Of a stretch of DNA of 64,000 nt, positions 1-10,308 are shown in pieces. A program made the position numbers and the translations under genes. Below the pieces are notes generated by a model that ran no database searches, was not told where the DNA came from, and saw nothing but the letters and a program-made list of their open reading frames with translations. Within the stretch, counting starts at the first letter, position 1; the number at the start of each line of letters is the position of its first letter. This DNA is from Vreelandella subglaciescola (lineage in GTDB: Bacteria; Pseudomonadota; Gammaproteobacteria; Pseudomonadales; Halomonadaceae): NCBI GenBank assembly GCA_030454225.1, contig JAKDRW010000001.1, positions 1 through 64,000 on the forward strand, in the 5' to 3' direction.

Positions 1-2288
1 TGCCCGACTTTGACGTCGATTTCTGCATGGAAAAGCGCGACCGCGTCATCGAGTACGTCGCCCGCCGCTACGGGCGCGACGCCGTTTCGCAGATCGTCAC
101 CTTCGGCACCATGGCGGCCAAGGCCGTGGTGCGTGACGTCGCCCGCGCCCAGGGCAAACCGTATTCGCTGGGTGACAAGCTCTCCAAGCTGATCCCCTTT
201 GAAGTGGGCATGACGCTTGGGAAGGCCATCGAAGCCGAGTCCGCGCTGCAGGAATTTATCGCCGCCGATGAAGACGCCGAAGAAATCTGGGAGATGGCGT
301 TAAAGCTCGAAGGCACCACCCGGGGCACCGGCAAGCACGCCGGCGGGGTGGTGATCGCGCCCACCAAGCTGACCGATTTCTCGCCGCTGCTGTGCGACGA
401 AGACGGCTCCGGGCTGATGGTGCAGTTCGACAAGAACGATATCGAGGACGCCGGGCTGGTGAAGTTCGACTTTCTCGGCCTGCGCACCCTGACGATCATC
501 GACTGGGCGCTGGAGATGGTCGACAAGGTGCGCGCCGTGGAGGGCGAGGCGGGGCTTGATATCGCCGCCATCCCGCTGGACGACAAGCCCACCTTCGAGA
601 TGCTCAAGAAGGCCGAAACTACCGCGGTGTTCCAGCTTGAGTCGCGGGGCATGAAAGAGCTGATCAAGCGCCTGCAGCCGGACTCGCTCGACGACATGAT
701 CGCGCTGGTGGCGCTGTTTCGCCCCGGCCCCCTGCAGTCGGGCATGGTCGACGACTTTATCAACCGTAAGCACGGCCGCGCCGAAGTGTCTTATCCACAC
801 CCGGATTACCAGCACGAGGTGTTGAAACCCGTGCTCGCGCCGACCTACGGCATCATCCTGTATCAGGAGCAGGTGATGCAGATTGCCCAGGTCATGGCCG
901 GCTACAGCCTCGGCCAGGCGGACATGCTGCGCCGCGCGATGGGCAAGAAAAAGCCCGAAGAAATGGCCAAGCAGCGCGCCGGCTTCATGCAGGGTTGCGC
1001 GGACAACGGCATCGAAGAGAACCTGGCGGGCAACATCTTTGATCTGGTGGAAAAATTCGCCGGCTACGGCTTCAACAAGTCGCACTCGGCCGCCTACGCG
1101 CTGGTGTCGTACCAGACGGCTTGGCTCAAGGCGCATTATCCCGGGCCCTTTATGGCCGCGGTGATATCCACTGAAATGGATAACCTCGACAAGGTCGTGC
1201 CGCTGATCGAAGAGTGCCGCCATCTGGGGCTGACCGTCACGCCGCCGGACGTCAACGTCGGCGGCTACAAGTTCACCGTGGATACGCAGGCGCGCGTGGT
1301 CTACGGCCTGGGCGCGATCCGTGGGGTGGGCGAAGGCCCTATCGGCGCGATTGTGGAAGCGCGGGAAGACGGCGGGGCGTTCACCGACCTGTTTGATTTC
1401 TGCCGTCGACTGGACCCCAAGCGCATCAACAAGCGCACGCTGGACGCCTTGATCCGCGCCGGTGCGCTGGATCAGCTGGGCGATAATCGAGCGCTGCTGG
1501 CCGCCTCGACGGAAGATGCGCTCAAGGCCGCGGCGCAGAACCACAGCAACCGGAACCTGGGCATGGTCGACATGTTTGGCGAGGCGTTCGCGCCGGCAAA
1601 AGAGCGCGACGTCTACGCCGACTACCGCGGCGTGCGCGAATGGACCGACCGCGAGCGGCTGTCCGGCGAAAAAGATACCCTGGGGCTTTATCTGACCGGC
1701 CACCCGATCGACGAATACGAGCGCGAGCTCAAACGTTTTGTCTCCACCCGTATCAGCAGTTTATCCCCGTCGCGCGAGCCCCAGCGCGTGGCCGGGCTGG
1801 TAGTGGGCGTGCGCACGATGAAATCCAAACGCGGCGATACCATGGCATTCATTACCCTGGACGATCGCACCGGACGCATTGAGGCCTCGCTGTTTGGCGA
1901 GGCGTTCGAGGCGCTGCGCGGCCAGATCGAGACCGATCAAATCATTATCGTCGAAGGCGAAGTGTCCACCGACGACTACTCGGGCGGGCTCAAACTGCGC
2001 GGTCGCGACGTCACACCGATGGTTACCGCGCGGGTGCGCTACGGGCAGTCGGTGGACGTGGCGCTGGATGCCACCCGGGTCAACGGTCGTTTGGTAGGAA
2101 GCCTGCGTGATAGCCTGACGCCACACCGCGACGCCGGCGGTTTGCCGGTGCGCCTGCAGTACCGCCACCCCGAGGCCACGGCGTGGCTGGCGCTCGATGA
2201 AACGTGGCGGGTGGCGCCCAGCGACGATCTTTTGCTGGCGCTGCGCGACGTTCAGGGCCAGGCCGGCGTCAAGCTGCGTTACCGCTAA
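1..2288 (+). CDS. dnaE: DNA polymerase III alpha subunit, C-terminal part (5' end outside window)
   Basis: Catalytic subunit of the replicative DNA polymerase III. The reading frame is open from base 3 and begins inside the polymerase domain with [14 protein letters not shown], whose aspartates match the catalytic D401/D403 of the E. coli protein. The third catalytic region follows as [16 protein letters not shown]. About 761 residues are present, which matches the part of a roughly 1160-residue DnaE after residue 400. Finger, HhH and OB-fold regions are all intact up to the stop, so this is a normal gene cut by the window edge. accA follows on the same strand after 136 bases, as in many gammaproteobacteria. 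Confidence 0.98.
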   Translation, partial: PDFDVDFCMEKRDRVIEYVARRYGRDAVSQIVTFGTMAAKAVVRDVARAQGKPYSLGDKLSKLIPFEVGMTLGKAIEAESALQEFIAADEDAEEIWEMALKLEGTTRGTGKHAGGVVIAPTKLTDFSPLLCDEDGSGLMVQFDKNDIEDAGLVKFDFLGLRTLTIIDWALEMVDKVRAVEGEAGLDIAAIPLDDKPTFEMLKKAETTAVFQLESRGMKELIKRLQPDSLDDMIALVALFRPGPLQSGMVDDFINRKHGRAEVSYPHPDYQHEVLKPVLAPTYGIILYQEQVMQIAQVMAGYSLGQADMLRRAMGKKKPEEMAKQRAGFMQGCADNGIEENLAGNIFDLVEKFAGYGFNKSHSAAYALVSYQTAWLKAHYPGPFMAAVISTEMDNLDKVVPLIEECRHLGLTVTPPDVNVGGYKFTVDTQARVVYGLGAIRGVGEGPIGAIVEAREDGGAFTDLFDFCRRLDPKRINKRTLDALIRAGALDQLGDNRALLAASTEDALKAAAQNHSNRNLGMVDMFGEAFAPAKERDVYADYRGVREWTDRERLSGEKDTLGLYLTGHPIDEYERELKRFVSTRISSLSPSREPQRVAGLVVGVRTMKSKRGDTMAFITLDDRTGRIEASLFGEAFEALRGQIETDQIIIVEGEVSTDDYSGGLKLRGRDVTPMVTARVRYGQSVDVALDATRVNGRLVGSLRDSLTPHRDAGGLPVRLQYRHPEATAWLALDETWRVAPSDDLLLALRDVQGQAGVKLRYR

Positions 2289-2362
2289 GTCGCGCCGTGC
2301 GCCCGCCTTGCGTGGCGGGGCCAAGCTGCGATAATACTTCCCCATATAGGCTCGATCCGACC

Positions 2363-2417
2363 AGGCTTTTTTTTACAGGCTTTTTTACAGGCTTTTTTAC
2401 AGGCTTTTTTTACAGGC
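2363..2417 (+). repeat. Tandem array of about 12-base T-rich units upstream of accA
   Basis: Four head-to-tail copies of AGGC(T)6-8AC occupy 2363-2376, 2377-2388, 2389-2400 and 2401-2413, followed by a partial AGGC. The T-tract lengths are 8, 6, 6 and 7. The array ends 7 bases before the accA start, and no better Shine-Dalgarno sequence is visible than the AGG of the last partial unit. The number of copies could therefore change the accA leader. Nothing in the array resembles a hairpin, so it is not an intrinsic terminator for dnaE despite the T-tracts. Confidence 0.9.
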
Positions 2418-2424
2418 ACCGTCC

Positions 2425-3378
2425 ATGAATCCCAACTACCTCGATTTTGAACAGCCGATTGCCGAGTTACAGGCAAAAATTGAAGAACTGCGGTTGGTCA
2501 GTACCGACAGTCAGGTCAACCTCGCCGATGAAATCGAACGCCTGGAGACCAAGCGCCGCAAGCTGACCGAGTCCATCTTCAAGGACCTGACGCCCTGGCA
2601 GGTGACGCAGCTGGCGCGCCATCCCAAGCGGCCCTATACGCTCGACTACCTTGAGCACGTGTTTACCGATTTCGACGAGCTGCACGGCGATCGCCACTTT
2701 GCCGACGACGCCGCGCTGGTGGGCGGCGTGGCGCGGCTGAACGACAAGCCGGTGATGGTCATCGGCCATCAGAAAGGCCGCGACGTCAAAGAGAAAGTGC
2801 GGCGCAATTTCGGTATGCCGCGCCCCGAAGGCTACCGCAAGGCCTGCCGGCTGATGGAAATGGCCGAGCGCTTTCGCCTGCCGGTGTTCACCTTTATCGA
2901 CACGCCGGGCGCCTACCCGGGCATCGGCGCCGAAGAGCGCGGCCAGTCCGAGGCGATTGCCCACAACCTGGCGGTGATGTCGCGGCTGAAGACCCCGATT
3001 ATTTCCACCGTGGTCGGCGAAGGCGGCTCCGGCGGCGCGCTGGCGATTGGCGTGTGCGACGAGCTGGCCATGCTGCAGTACTCGACCTACGCGGTGATCT
3101 CGCCGGAAGGCTGCGCCTCGATCCTGTGGAAGAGTGCGACCAAAGCCTCCGAGGCGGCGCAGGCGATGGGTATTACCGCCGAGCGCCTGCAGGAGCTGGG
3201 CTTTGTCGACTCGCTGATCAAGGAGCCGCTGGGCGGCGCCCACTGCTGCTATACCCAAACGGCAGAGCGGGTGAAAGAAGCGCTCGGCCAAAGCCTCGAG
3301 CGGCTTGAAGGGCTGGATACCGAGGCGCTGCTGGCGCGACGCTACGAGCGGCTGATGAGCTATGGCGCGCCCGCATAA
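2425..3378 (+). CDS. accA: Acetyl-CoA carboxylase carboxyltransferase subunit alpha
   Basis: AccA forms the A2B2 carboxyltransferase with AccD and moves CO2 from biotin to acetyl-CoA, the first committed step of fatty acid synthesis. The protein has 317 residues (E. coli 319) and starts [20 protein letters not shown], a typical AccA N-terminus with a short coiled coil. The crotonase-like core is present, with the oxyanion-hole glycine stretch [12 protein letters not shown] near residues 200-210. Its position after dnaE is conserved in gammaproteobacteria. Its leader is unusual: a 12-base tandem repeat lies immediately upstream and the Shine-Dalgarno is weak. Confidence 0.98.
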   Translation: MNPNYLDFEQPIAELQAKIEELRLVSTDSQVNLADEIERLETKRRKLTESIFKDLTPWQVTQLARHPKRPYTLDYLEHVFTDFDELHGDRHFADDAALVGGVARLNDKPVMVIGHQKGRDVKEKVRRNFGMPRPEGYRKACRLMEMAERFRLPVFTFIDTPGAYPGIGAEERGQSEAIAHNLAVMSRLKTPIISTVVGEGGSGGALAIGVCDELAMLQYSTYAVISPEGCASILWKSATKASEAAQAMGITAERLQELGFVDSLIKEPLGGAHCCYTQTAERVKEALGQSLERLEGLDTEALLARRYERLMSYGAPA

Positions 3379-3428
3379 CGGCTCCGTTGATGCAGTACGC
3401 AGCGGCCTGTTGCGTCCGGGAGCGGTAG

Positions 3429-4742
3429 ATGCCCCTGCAGCGCTTGCTTGAGCGCGCCCTGGCGGAGATCCCGCCGGGGCGCGGCGTTTGGGTGGCGCTG
3501 TCCGGCGGGATGGATTCTTCTTTGCTGCTGACGCTTGCCGCCGACGTTTGCCGCGCGCAGGGTCGCCCGCTGAAGGCGCTGCACGTCAATCACGGCCTGC
3601 AGGCTGGCGCCACGACGTTTGAGCACCACTGCCGTGCGCTGTGCCAGCGGCATGGCGTTGCGCTGACGGTGGCGCGAGTGGCCGTTAGCGCCCAAGGCAA
3701 GGGCGTAGAAGGTGCTGCTCGCGAAGCGCGCTACGCGGCCTTTGCCGAGCACGTGCCAAACGGCGATACGCTGTGGCTGGCCCAGCACCTTACCGATCAG
3801 GCCGAGACCTGGCTGCTGGCCGCGCTGCGCGGCAGCGGGACGCGCGGGCTTGGCGCCATGCCCGCGCGTCGCGAAAACGCCGGCATGGCGCTGGTGCGCC
3901 CGTGGCTGGAAGTGCCGCACCGCGCTCTGATGGATGTGGCCTGCGCGCTCGAGCGCGCGGGCAAACTTGCCTGGTGCGACGACCCGACCAACGCCGACAC
4001 CTATTTTGAGCGCAACTACCTGCGCCACCGGGTGCTCCCCGTATTGGCCGAGCGCTGGCCCCACGCCGAACGTGCACTTAGCGCCGCCGCCGGGCACATG
4101 CAGGACGCCGACGCGCTGCTTGAGGCCTACGCGACCGACGAGCTCGCCACGCTCACGCTCGCTTTCGATCAGCTCGACGCCGCCGCGCTTGCCACGCGCT
4201 CGCGAGCGCGAAAGCGGCTTTTGGTGCGCACCTTTTGCCGCCAGCTCGGGCTTGCCACGCCGCCCGCGCGGCGGCTTGAAACCCTGCTCGAGCAGCTGAA
4301 TGCCGGCGCCGATGCCCAGGTGCACGTGGCCTGGCCGGGCGCCTGCGCGCGGCTGTGGCGCGGACGGCTGTACCTGCTAAAGGAAACCTTATCCGCTGAG
4401 TACACCGCGTCACTTGAGTGGCGCACGCGCTGGGACGGCCGCGCGCCGCTTAAAACGCCGCGGGGAGAAGTGTTGATAGAATGGCTTGGTACGCCATCTG
4501 ACGCATCGCAGCCGCTGACGGCTACCTGGCGGCGCGGCGGCGAAGTTATCCGCCTGGCCGGGCGCGGCCGGCGCGATCTCAAGCGGCTGCTGGCCGAGGC
4601 CGGCGTACCGCCGTGGGAGCGCAGTGCGGTGATCCTGGTGTGGGCGGGTGAGGCTTGCGTTGCAGTGCTCAAGGCCCCCGACACGCTGCTCTATCAGGCG
4701 TCGGGGTGGGCCTTTGCGCCTAGCCGTCAGGCGTCGCGTTGA
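3429..4742 (+). CDS. tilS: tRNA(Ile)-lysidine synthetase
   Basis: TilS converts C34 of the CAU-anticodon tRNA-Ile to lysidine using ATP and lysine, switching the tRNA from Met to Ile decoding. The PP-loop ATPase signature SGGMDSS lies at residues 25-31. An N-type ATPase domain is followed by the TilS linker and C-terminal domains, and the 437-residue length is normal. A GGGAG Shine-Dalgarno precedes the ATG. It lies 50 bases after accA and is probably cotranscribed. Its last 23 bases overlap the convergent end of ppx. Confidence 0.96.
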   Translation: MPLQRLLERALAEIPPGRGVWVALSGGMDSSLLLTLAADVCRAQGRPLKALHVNHGLQAGATTFEHHCRALCQRHGVALTVARVAVSAQGKGVEGAAREARYAAFAEHVPNGDTLWLAQHLTDQAETWLLAALRGSGTRGLGAMPARRENAGMALVRPWLEVPHRALMDVACALERAGKLAWCDDPTNADTYFERNYLRHRVLPVLAERWPHAERALSAAAGHMQDADALLEAYATDELATLTLAFDQLDAAALATRSRARKRLLVRTFCRQLGLATPPARRLETLLEQLNAGADAQVHVAWPGACARLWRGRLYLLKETLSAEYTASLEWRTRWDGRAPLKTPRGEVLIEWLGTPSDASQPLTATWRRGGEVIRLAGRGRRDLKRLLAEAGVPPWERSAVILVWAGEACVAVLKAPDTLLYQASGWAFAPSRQASR

Positions 4743-5733
4743 GCATGTCATAGAGTATGCCTTCGCGCAGGGCGCCGTCGACAAAGCGGATTTGCTCAAT
4801 CTCAAAGGTCGCAAAGATGGCGCAGACGATGGCTACGCCGGCGGGGAAAATACCCGCGCGGTTGGCTTTGAGCCCTTTGAGCGCCAGGGCATCCAGGTGG
4901 GAATAGCGCAGTACCCGTGCGCGCAGCCGTTGAACGCCTGCGCGGGTGATCACGCCGTTGGCCGGCGTATCGCCGTAAGCGTTGAGTACCCGGGCCACCG
5001 CGTTGAACGTGCCGCTGGTGCCGACGACTTCATCCCAGCCGCTTTCCCGGTAGTGCTGGAGGCGCGAAAGCTGGGCAAGGGCTGCCTGCTCGGCGGCGCG
5101 CATGCGCGTTTCATCGAGCGCACCGTCGGGGAAAAAACGTCGTGAGAACGTTACGCAGCCCAGCGGCAGGCTTTCCAGCAGCCGGGGGGTCAGGCGCTCG
5201 CCAATCACGCACTCGCTGGAGCCTCCGCCGATATCCAGCACGAAACGTCGGCCGTTGACGGCGCGCGCCTGGGCGGCGCCCAGATAAATTAAGCGGGCCT
5301 CTTCGCGCCCGGGAATCACCTCAATGGGATAGCCAAGCAGCGCCTCGGCGCGCTGGAGAAAGACGTGGCGGTTGTTGGCATCGCGCAGCGCGTTGGTGCC
5401 CACAATACGCCGCCGGGCGCGGGGCATACTGCCCATCATTACGGCAAACTGGCCCAGGCATTTGAGCCCGCGCTGCATCGCGGCCTCGTCGAGATTGCCG
5501 TCGGCGTCGAGGCCGGCCGCCAGCTGAACCTTGACGCCGCGTCGGGTAACGATGCGCAGGCGTCCGTTAATGACGTTGGCCACCAGCAGGTGAAAGCTGT
5601 TGGATCCCAGATCAATGGCGGCGATACGCGCGGTGTTTTCAGCAAATAGCGCTCTGCGGCGGGCAGGTAGCCGGCCACGAGGGGCAGAAGCGGCGGCGGT
5701 CTCGGCGGCTAAGGGCAGAGGATCCTTGGGCAT
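4720..5733 (-). CDS. ppx: Exopolyphosphatase / guanosine pentaphosphatase family protein (short form)
   Basis: Ppx/GppA enzymes cleave terminal phosphate from polyphosphate or convert pppGpp to ppGpp. The actin-like ATPase fold is clear from IAAIDLGSNSFHLLVA near the N-terminus and VLDIGGGSSECVIG further on. The ATG at 5733 gives 337 residues and has a good GGAAGGA ribosome site. The frame extends upstream to 5946, but that extension has no family character. At 337 residues it corresponds to the two-lobe Ppx/GppA core and lacks the C-terminal HD-like domain of the about 500-residue E. coli Ppx. The family does not settle which substrate is used. It converges on tilS with a 23-base overlap and sits upstream of rho, as in Pseudomonas. 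Confidence 0.9.
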   Translation of the reverse strand: MPKDPLPLAAETAAASAPRGRLPARRRALFAENTARIAAIDLGSNSFHLLVANVINGRLRIVTRRGVKVQLAAGLDADGNLDEAAMQRGLKCLGQFAVMMGSMPRARRRIVGTNALRDANNRHVFLQRAEALLGYPIEVIPGREEARLIYLGAAQARAVNGRRFVLDIGGGSSECVIGERLTPRLLESLPLGCVTFSRRFFPDGALDETRMRAAEQAALAQLSRLQHYRESGWDEVVGTSGTFNAVARVLNAYGDTPANGVITRAGVQRLRARVLRYSHLDALALKGLKANRAGIFPAGVAIVCAIFATFEIEQIRFVDGALREGILYDMLNATPDG

Positions 5734-6319
5734 GAGCTGTCCTTCCGATTGGCTAGGGCAAGGTTGCGGGGCCCCTGCATAATTGTCAATCGTCAAAGGC
5801 TTGCGTTTGCCGCGGGGCTTGACTACCATCGAGTGACTGGTTTGAGCCGAAGGGCGCATCGCAATCGTACTTTGATAACGTGCTTTGATAACGTACCTTG
5901 TCGATCGTACCGCCGCGTTACTTCGACCATCCCTAGCTCTACCCAACCTCCCGACGATGTAGCCCAGACGTTTTTCGTAAGTTTTCGACTGTGTGTGCGA
6001 TGATTTTACGTGAGGCGACTTTATGCGAGATGAAGTTGCGCAGGCGTGGGGTTCGCCGCGGGAGGAGAGCTAGCCAGCTGCCCAAGTCGTCAGATGACCC
6101 GTTGATCCAGCTTTCCCAACGCTGGGTGTACGCAACATACGTATTTAGCAGGCGTTAACCTTACAAGCTGAAACCCGATGTTATCGGTTCAGCCTGGTCC
6201 CTTTCATATTGAATACGCGCCTTCTCGGGATCTGAACGCATCATACCGGCGATTTTTCACGCCCCTTTCTTCTTGGCGCCTAGCGCCTTGCTTCCATGAG
6301 CAATGTTCTAATCACACCG
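5734..6319. other. 586-base region between divergent ppx and rho; rho leader, no thioredoxin gene
   Basis: No open frame here resembles a protein; in particular no WCGPC-type thioredoxin frame exists on either strand. The region must hold the ppx promoter (minus strand) and a long rho leader. A 12-base sequence is repeated with a period of 13 at 5870-5894. A tiny ORF at 6023-6073 (16 codons, GAGG ribosome site 7 bases before its ATG) could act like the E. coli rho leader peptide, but I have no sequence support beyond its position. The last 140 bases are pyrimidine-rich. Confidence 0.5.
5870..5894 (+). repeat. Two-copy tandem repeat, period 13, in the rho leader region
   Basis: CTTTGATAACGT occurs at 5870-5881 and again at 5883-5894. 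The two copies are identical and separated by one base. Its function is unknown. It resembles the other 12-13-base tandem duplications in this window in size. Confidence 0.8.
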
Positions 6320-7579
6320 ATGAATCTTACCGAACTCAAGCAAAAAACTGTTCCCGAGCTGCTCAAGATCGCCCGCGAAATGGGGATTGATAATCTGGCT
6401 CGTTCGCGCAAACAGGACATCATTTTCGCTATCCTCAAAAAGCACGCCAAAAGCGGCGAGGATATTTACGGCGACGGTGTGCTGGAAATCCTTCAGGATG
6501 GCTTCGGCTTTCTGCGCAGCGCTGACAGCTCGTACCTCGCCGGCCCGGACGATATCTACGTCTCGCCGTCACAAATCCGTCGCTTTAACCTGCGCAAGGG
6601 TGACTGCATTGCCGGCAAGATTCGTCCGCCCAAAGACGGCGAACGCTATTTTGCCCTGCTCAAGGTCAGCCAGATCAACTTCGATCGGCCGGAAAATGCC
6701 AAGCACAAGATTCTGTTCGAGAATCTGACGCCGCTATTTCCCGACGAGCGGATGCGCATGGAAATCGGCAACGGCTCGACGGAGGACCTGACCGCACGGA
6801 TCATTGACCTCACCGCACCGATCGGCAAAGGCCAGCGCGGCCTGTTAGTGTCGCCGCCCAAGGCGGGCAAGACGCTGATGCTGCAGAATATCGCCACCTC
6901 GATCACACGCAATAATCCCGAGTGTCACCTGATCGTTTTGCTGATCGACGAGCGTCCGGAAGAAGTCACCGAAATGTCGCGCACCGTGCGCGGCGAAGTG
7001 GTGGCCTCGACCTTTGACGAGCCGCCGGCGCGCCACGTGCAGGTCGCCGAGATGGTCATCGAAAAGGCCAAGCGGCTGGTCGAGCACAAAAAGGACGTGG
7101 TGATTCTGCTCGACTCCATCACCCGTCTGGCCCGGGCCTACAACACCGTGGTGCCAAGCTCGGGCAAGGTGCTGACCGGCGGCGTTGACGCTCACGCGCT
7201 GGAAAAGCCCAAGCGCTTTTTCGGCGCGGCGCGTAATATCGAAGAGGGCGGCAGCCTGACGATTATCGCCACGGCGCTGGTCGACACCGGCTCGAAGATG
7301 GACGAAGTCATCTTTGAAGAGTTCAAGGGCACCGGCAACATGGAAGCCCACCTGGACCGCAAGCTGGCCGAGAAACGCGTGTTCCCCGCGTTCAACATTC
7401 GCCGCAGCGGCACCCGCCGGGAAGACCTGATCGCCTCGGAAGACGAAATGCAGCGCATGTGGATTCTGCGTAAATTATTGAATCCGATGGACGATACCGG
7501 CGCGACCGAGTTCTTGATCGACCGCTTGAAAGATACCAAGACCAACCTGGAATTCTTCGAGGCGATGAAGCGCCGCTAA
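6320..7579 (+). CDS. rho: Transcription termination factor Rho
   Basis: Hexameric RNA-dependent ATPase that ends transcription at Rho-dependent terminators. The ATG at 6320 gives [15 protein letters not shown] and 419 residues, exactly the E. coli length. An ATG 24 bases upstream (6296) is in frame but adds residues the family lacks, and neither has a clear Shine-Dalgarno. Visible are the N-terminal Rho helix bundle, the OB-fold RNA site [15 protein letters not shown], Walker A PPKAGKT, Walker [15 protein letters not shown] and the secondary RNA-binding Q/R loops. The long leader suggests autoregulation, as known for E. coli rho. Confidence 0.98.
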   Translation: MNLTELKQKTVPELLKIAREMGIDNLARSRKQDIIFAILKKHAKSGEDIYGDGVLEILQDGFGFLRSADSSYLAGPDDIYVSPSQIRRFNLRKGDCIAGKIRPPKDGERYFALLKVSQINFDRPENAKHKILFENLTPLFPDERMRMEIGNGSTEDLTARIIDLTAPIGKGQRGLLVSPPKAGKTLMLQNIATSITRNNPECHLIVLLIDERPEEVTEMSRTVRGEVVASTFDEPPARHVQVAEMVIEKAKRLVEHKKDVVILLDSITRLARAYNTVVPSSGKVLTGGVDAHALEKPKRFFGAARNIEEGGSLTIIATALVDTGSKMDEVIFEEFKGTGNMEAHLDRKLAEKRVFPAFNIRRSGTRREDLIASEDEMQRMWILRKLLNPMDDTGATEFLIDRLKDTKTNLEFFEAMKRR

Positions 7580-7664
7580 ACCGGACACTGATTCGCCGGC
7601 AAGCGCTGTACCCATCGGCAACGCTGCCGCCGTCGGCAATGCTTTAGAGCACAGGAGCCCCGTC

Positions 7665-9161
7665 GTGAAATACCGCGATCTGCGCGACTTTATCGAGGCG
7701 CTTGAAGCGCAAGGCGAACTCAAGCGCATCAGCGCCGAGGTGGATCCTTACCTCGAAATCACCGAAATTTGCGATCGCACCCTGCGTGCCGGCGGTCCGG
7801 CGCTGCTGTTTGAAAACGTCAAAGGCCACGCTATGCCGCTGCTGGGCAACCTGTTCGGAACCCCCGAACGGGTGGCGTTGGGCATGGGCGAAGACTCGGT
7901 CGAGGCGCTGGGTGAAGTCGGCAAGCTGCTGGCGTTTTTGAAAGAGCCGGATCCGCCCAAGGGGCTCAAGGACGCCTGGCAAAAGCTGCCGATCTTCAAG
8001 CAGGTGCTGAGCATGGGGCCGAAAATGGTCAAGCGTGCGCCGGTGCAGGAAGTGATCTACGAAGGCGATGACGTGGACCTTGACCGCCTGCCTATCCAGC
8101 ACTGCTGGCCGGGGGACGCAGCCCCGCTGGTGACCTGGTCGCTGGTGGTGACCCGCGGGCCGCACAAGGAACGCCAGAACCTGGGGATTTATCGCCAGCA
8201 GAAAATCGGCAAAAATCGCCTGATCATGCGCTGGCTGTCGCACCGCGGCGGCGCGCTGGATTTCCAGGAATTTCAGCAGACCCACCCAGGCGAGCCGTTC
8301 CCCGTGGCGGTGGCGCTGGGCGCCGACCCGGCCACCATTCTTGGCGCGGTCACGCCGGTGCCGGATACGCTCTCGGAGTACGCCTTTGCCGGACTGCTGC
8401 GCGGTTCGCGCACCGAGCTTGTCAAGTGCGGCCACGCCGAGCTCGACGTGCCGGCGTCGGCGGAGATCATTCTCGAAGGCTTTATCTACCCCGATGACAT
8501 GGCGCCCGAAGGCCCGTTTGGCGATCACACCGGCTACTACAACGAAGTGGAGTCATTTCCGGTATTTACGGTGACGCGCATCACCCAGCGTCGCGACGCC
8601 ATCTATCATTCGACCTATACCGGCCGGCCGCCCGACGAGCCGGCGATTTTAGGCGTGGCGCTCAACGAAGTGTTCGTGCCCATCCTGCGCAAGCAGTTTC
8701 CCGAAATTGTGGATTTTTACCTGCCGCCCGAGGGCTGCTCTTACCGCATGGCGATAGTGACCATGAAAAAGCAGTACCCGGGGCATGCCAAGCGGGTGAT
8801 GATGGGGGTGTGGAGTTTTCTACGCCAGTTCATGTACACCAAGTTTGTGGTGGTGCTCGACGACGACGTCGACGCGCGCCGCTGGGAAGACGTGATCTGG
8901 GCGATGACCACGCGTATGGACCCCGCGCGCGATACCACTATCGTGGAAAATACCCCCATCGACTACCTGGATTTTGCCTCGCCGGTATCGGGGCTGGGCT
9001 CCAAGATGGGCTTTGATGCCACCAACAAATGGCCCGGCGAAACCACCCGCGAGTGGGGCGAGCCCATCGCCATGGACGCCGAGATCAAGGCCCGGGTAGA
9101 CGAGCGCTGGGAGTCGCTGGGCATTGGCATTCCGCTGCCGCCTGCGCGCAGCGGCTGCTAA
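7665..9161 (+). CDS. ubiD: 4-hydroxy-3-polyprenylbenzoate decarboxylase
   Basis: UbiD is the prenylated-FMN-dependent decarboxylase of ubiquinone synthesis and needs the UbiX flavin prenyltransferase, which is not in this window. It starts at GTG (7665) behind CAGGAGC. At 498 residues it matches E. coli UbiD (497). Typical blocks include [19 protein letters not shown] and [12 protein letters not shown]. It follows rho by 85 bases and precedes a flavin reductase gene, an order shared with Pseudomonas. Confidence 0.97.
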   Translation: MKYRDLRDFIEALEAQGELKRISAEVDPYLEITEICDRTLRAGGPALLFENVKGHAMPLLGNLFGTPERVALGMGEDSVEALGEVGKLLAFLKEPDPPKGLKDAWQKLPIFKQVLSMGPKMVKRAPVQEVIYEGDDVDLDRLPIQHCWPGDAAPLVTWSLVVTRGPHKERQNLGIYRQQKIGKNRLIMRWLSHRGGALDFQEFQQTHPGEPFPVAVALGADPATILGAVTPVPDTLSEYAFAGLLRGSRTELVKCGHAELDVPASAEIILEGFIYPDDMAPEGPFGDHTGYYNEVESFPVFTVTRITQRRDAIYHSTYTGRPPDEPAILGVALNEVFVPILRKQFPEIVDFYLPPEGCSYRMAIVTMKKQYPGHAKRVMMGVWSFLRQFMYTKFVVVLDDDVDARRWEDVIWAMTTRMDPARDTTIVENTPIDYLDFASPVSGLGSKMGFDATNKWPGETTREWGEPIAMDAEIKARVDERWESLGIGIPLPPARSGC

Positions 9162-9241
9162 ATGATTGTTTTGTACGCCTGATTATTTCTATACATCTGA
9201 CTGTCGCATCGCCTGGATGAGACGCTGGACAAGAGGTTTGC

Positions 9242-9985
9242 ATGAGCGCAAGGACGATGACCTGCCAGGTCACCGAAGTGGAAAGTCTGACGCCCGACGT
9301 GTTTGGCGTCACCCTTGAGGGGCGCGTGGAAGCCCTGACGCACGCCCCGGGGCAGTATCTGGAGCTTTTGCTGAATGAGTCTACCTGGGTGCCGTTTTCG
9401 ATCGCCAGCGCCGCGAGCGGCGACGGTCGGCTGGAGCTGCACGTTCAGCACTGGCCAGAGCGTAGCAACTCGGCGCGCCTGCGCGAGCTGCTGCTGGAGG
9501 CTCGCCAGCTTACCGTGCGCCTGCCCGGCGGCGACTGCGTGCTGGATGACGCCAGCGCCCGCCCGCTTTTGCTGATTGCCGCGGGCACCGGCTTTGCTCA
9601 AATGAAAGCAATTATCGAAGCCGCATTGAACAAAAACCCCGAGCGCCGCATTGAGCTGTGGTGGGCCGCCCGTGAGCATCGTGAGCTGTATCTGGAAACG
9701 CTGGCTACGCGCTGGGCGCAGACCTATGCGCAGTTTATCTTTCAGGCGGTCACCGAGTTTCCGCTCGACGAGCCGCTGGCGCCAGGCGAGCGTATTCGTC
9801 ACCGTCAGGGGCGCATCGACGAGGCGCTGGAAGACGCAGCGCTGACGCCCGCCGAGTATGATATTTACCTCTCTGGCTCGCCTGGCATGGTTTATGCCTG
9901 CCTGGATGTGCTGGAAGAGAAGGGCATCGATCAGGCGCGGGTATTTTCCGACGTGTTTTCCTACGCGCCGCGAAATAAAGCCTGA
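9242..9985 (+). CDS. NAD(P)H-flavin reductase-like FAD/NAD-binding oxidoreductase
   Basis: The 247-residue protein has the ferredoxin-NADP reductase fold. An N-terminal flavin-binding barrel contains VPFSIAS (RxxS-like, with PFS here), and the NAD(P)-binding half contains LLLIAAGTGFAQMKAI near residue 115. E. coli Fre has the same architecture and reduces free flavins with NAD(P)H. It is probably an operon partner of ubiD (80 bases apart) and could supply reduced FMN for UbiX/UbiD chemistry; that link is inferred from neighbourhood. The symbol fre is plausible but not proven. Confidence 0.85.
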   Translation: MSARTMTCQVTEVESLTPDVFGVTLEGRVEALTHAPGQYLELLLNESTWVPFSIASAASGDGRLELHVQHWPERSNSARLRELLLEARQLTVRLPGGDCVLDDASARPLLLIAAGTGFAQMKAIIEAALNKNPERRIELWWAAREHRELYLETLATRWAQTYAQFIFQAVTEFPLDEPLAPGERIRHRQGRIDEALEDAALTPAEYDIYLSGSPGMVYACLDVLEEKGIDQARVFSDVFSYAPRNKA

Positions 9986-10068
9986 AACGCCGGCCAGGAA
10001 TTTGCTAAGCTAGGCGTTACACGCGGATGGTCGTCCGCAACACGGGTGTCAACATCAAGGAGGCTGGT

Positions 10069-10194
10069 ATGGCCCAAAACGAAAATTACCACGATACGTC
10101 CGGCTTTTTTTCCATCCTGATGACGCTGGTCGTGCTGGTCAGCATGAGCTGCCTGCCGGCGACCATTGGCTGGATTCAAGTGTTTGCCAGCTAG
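10069..10194 (+). CDS. 41-residue single-span membrane protein of unknown function
   Basis: A short ORF with a very strong ribosome site (AAGGAGG, 5 bases before the ATG) encodes a polar N-terminus MAQNENYHDTSG and then one hydrophobic segment of about 25 residues. I do not recognise the family. The strong ribosome site and the clean hydrophobic profile argue that it is real. It lies 83 bases after the flavin reductase gene and may be read from the same transcript. Confidence 0.65.
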   Translation: MAQNENYHDTSGFFSILMTLVVLVSMSCLPATIGWIQVFAS

Positions 10195-10308
10195 CCTGCA
10201 AACAGGCTACTCTGGCGTTTCAGGCGTTGGCTTTCGCAGGCGAAATCCGCTAATTCAGACACTTGTGCACAGGCACGGGTGACACCCATTAATCCAGGCA
10301 GACAGGCT
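10195..10308 (+). promoter_or_regulatory. Probable promoter region of the DAHP synthase leader
   Basis: This 114-base gap separates the 41-residue membrane protein from the first leader ORF and should carry the promoter for the leader and aroF transcript. I could not identify a convincing -35/-10 pair. No other gene is visible. Confidence 0.35.

Noticed and set aside
300-1703. 467-codon minus-strand frame opposite dnaE
   Set aside because: dnaE is conserved throughout this interval; the frame is a by-product of GC-rich codon bias.
2363-2417. Reading the T-tracts after dnaE as an intrinsic terminator
   Set aside because: No GC stem precedes the T-runs; the segment is a tandem repeat array.
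5734-5946. 71-residue N-terminal extension of ppx
   Set aside because: The extension has no family character, while the ATG at 5733 has a strong ribosome site.
6296-6319. Earlier ATG for rho adding eight residues
   Set aside because: Rho proteins begin MNLTEL; the ATG at 6320 gives the exact 419-residue family length, and the earlier ATG has no better ribosome site.
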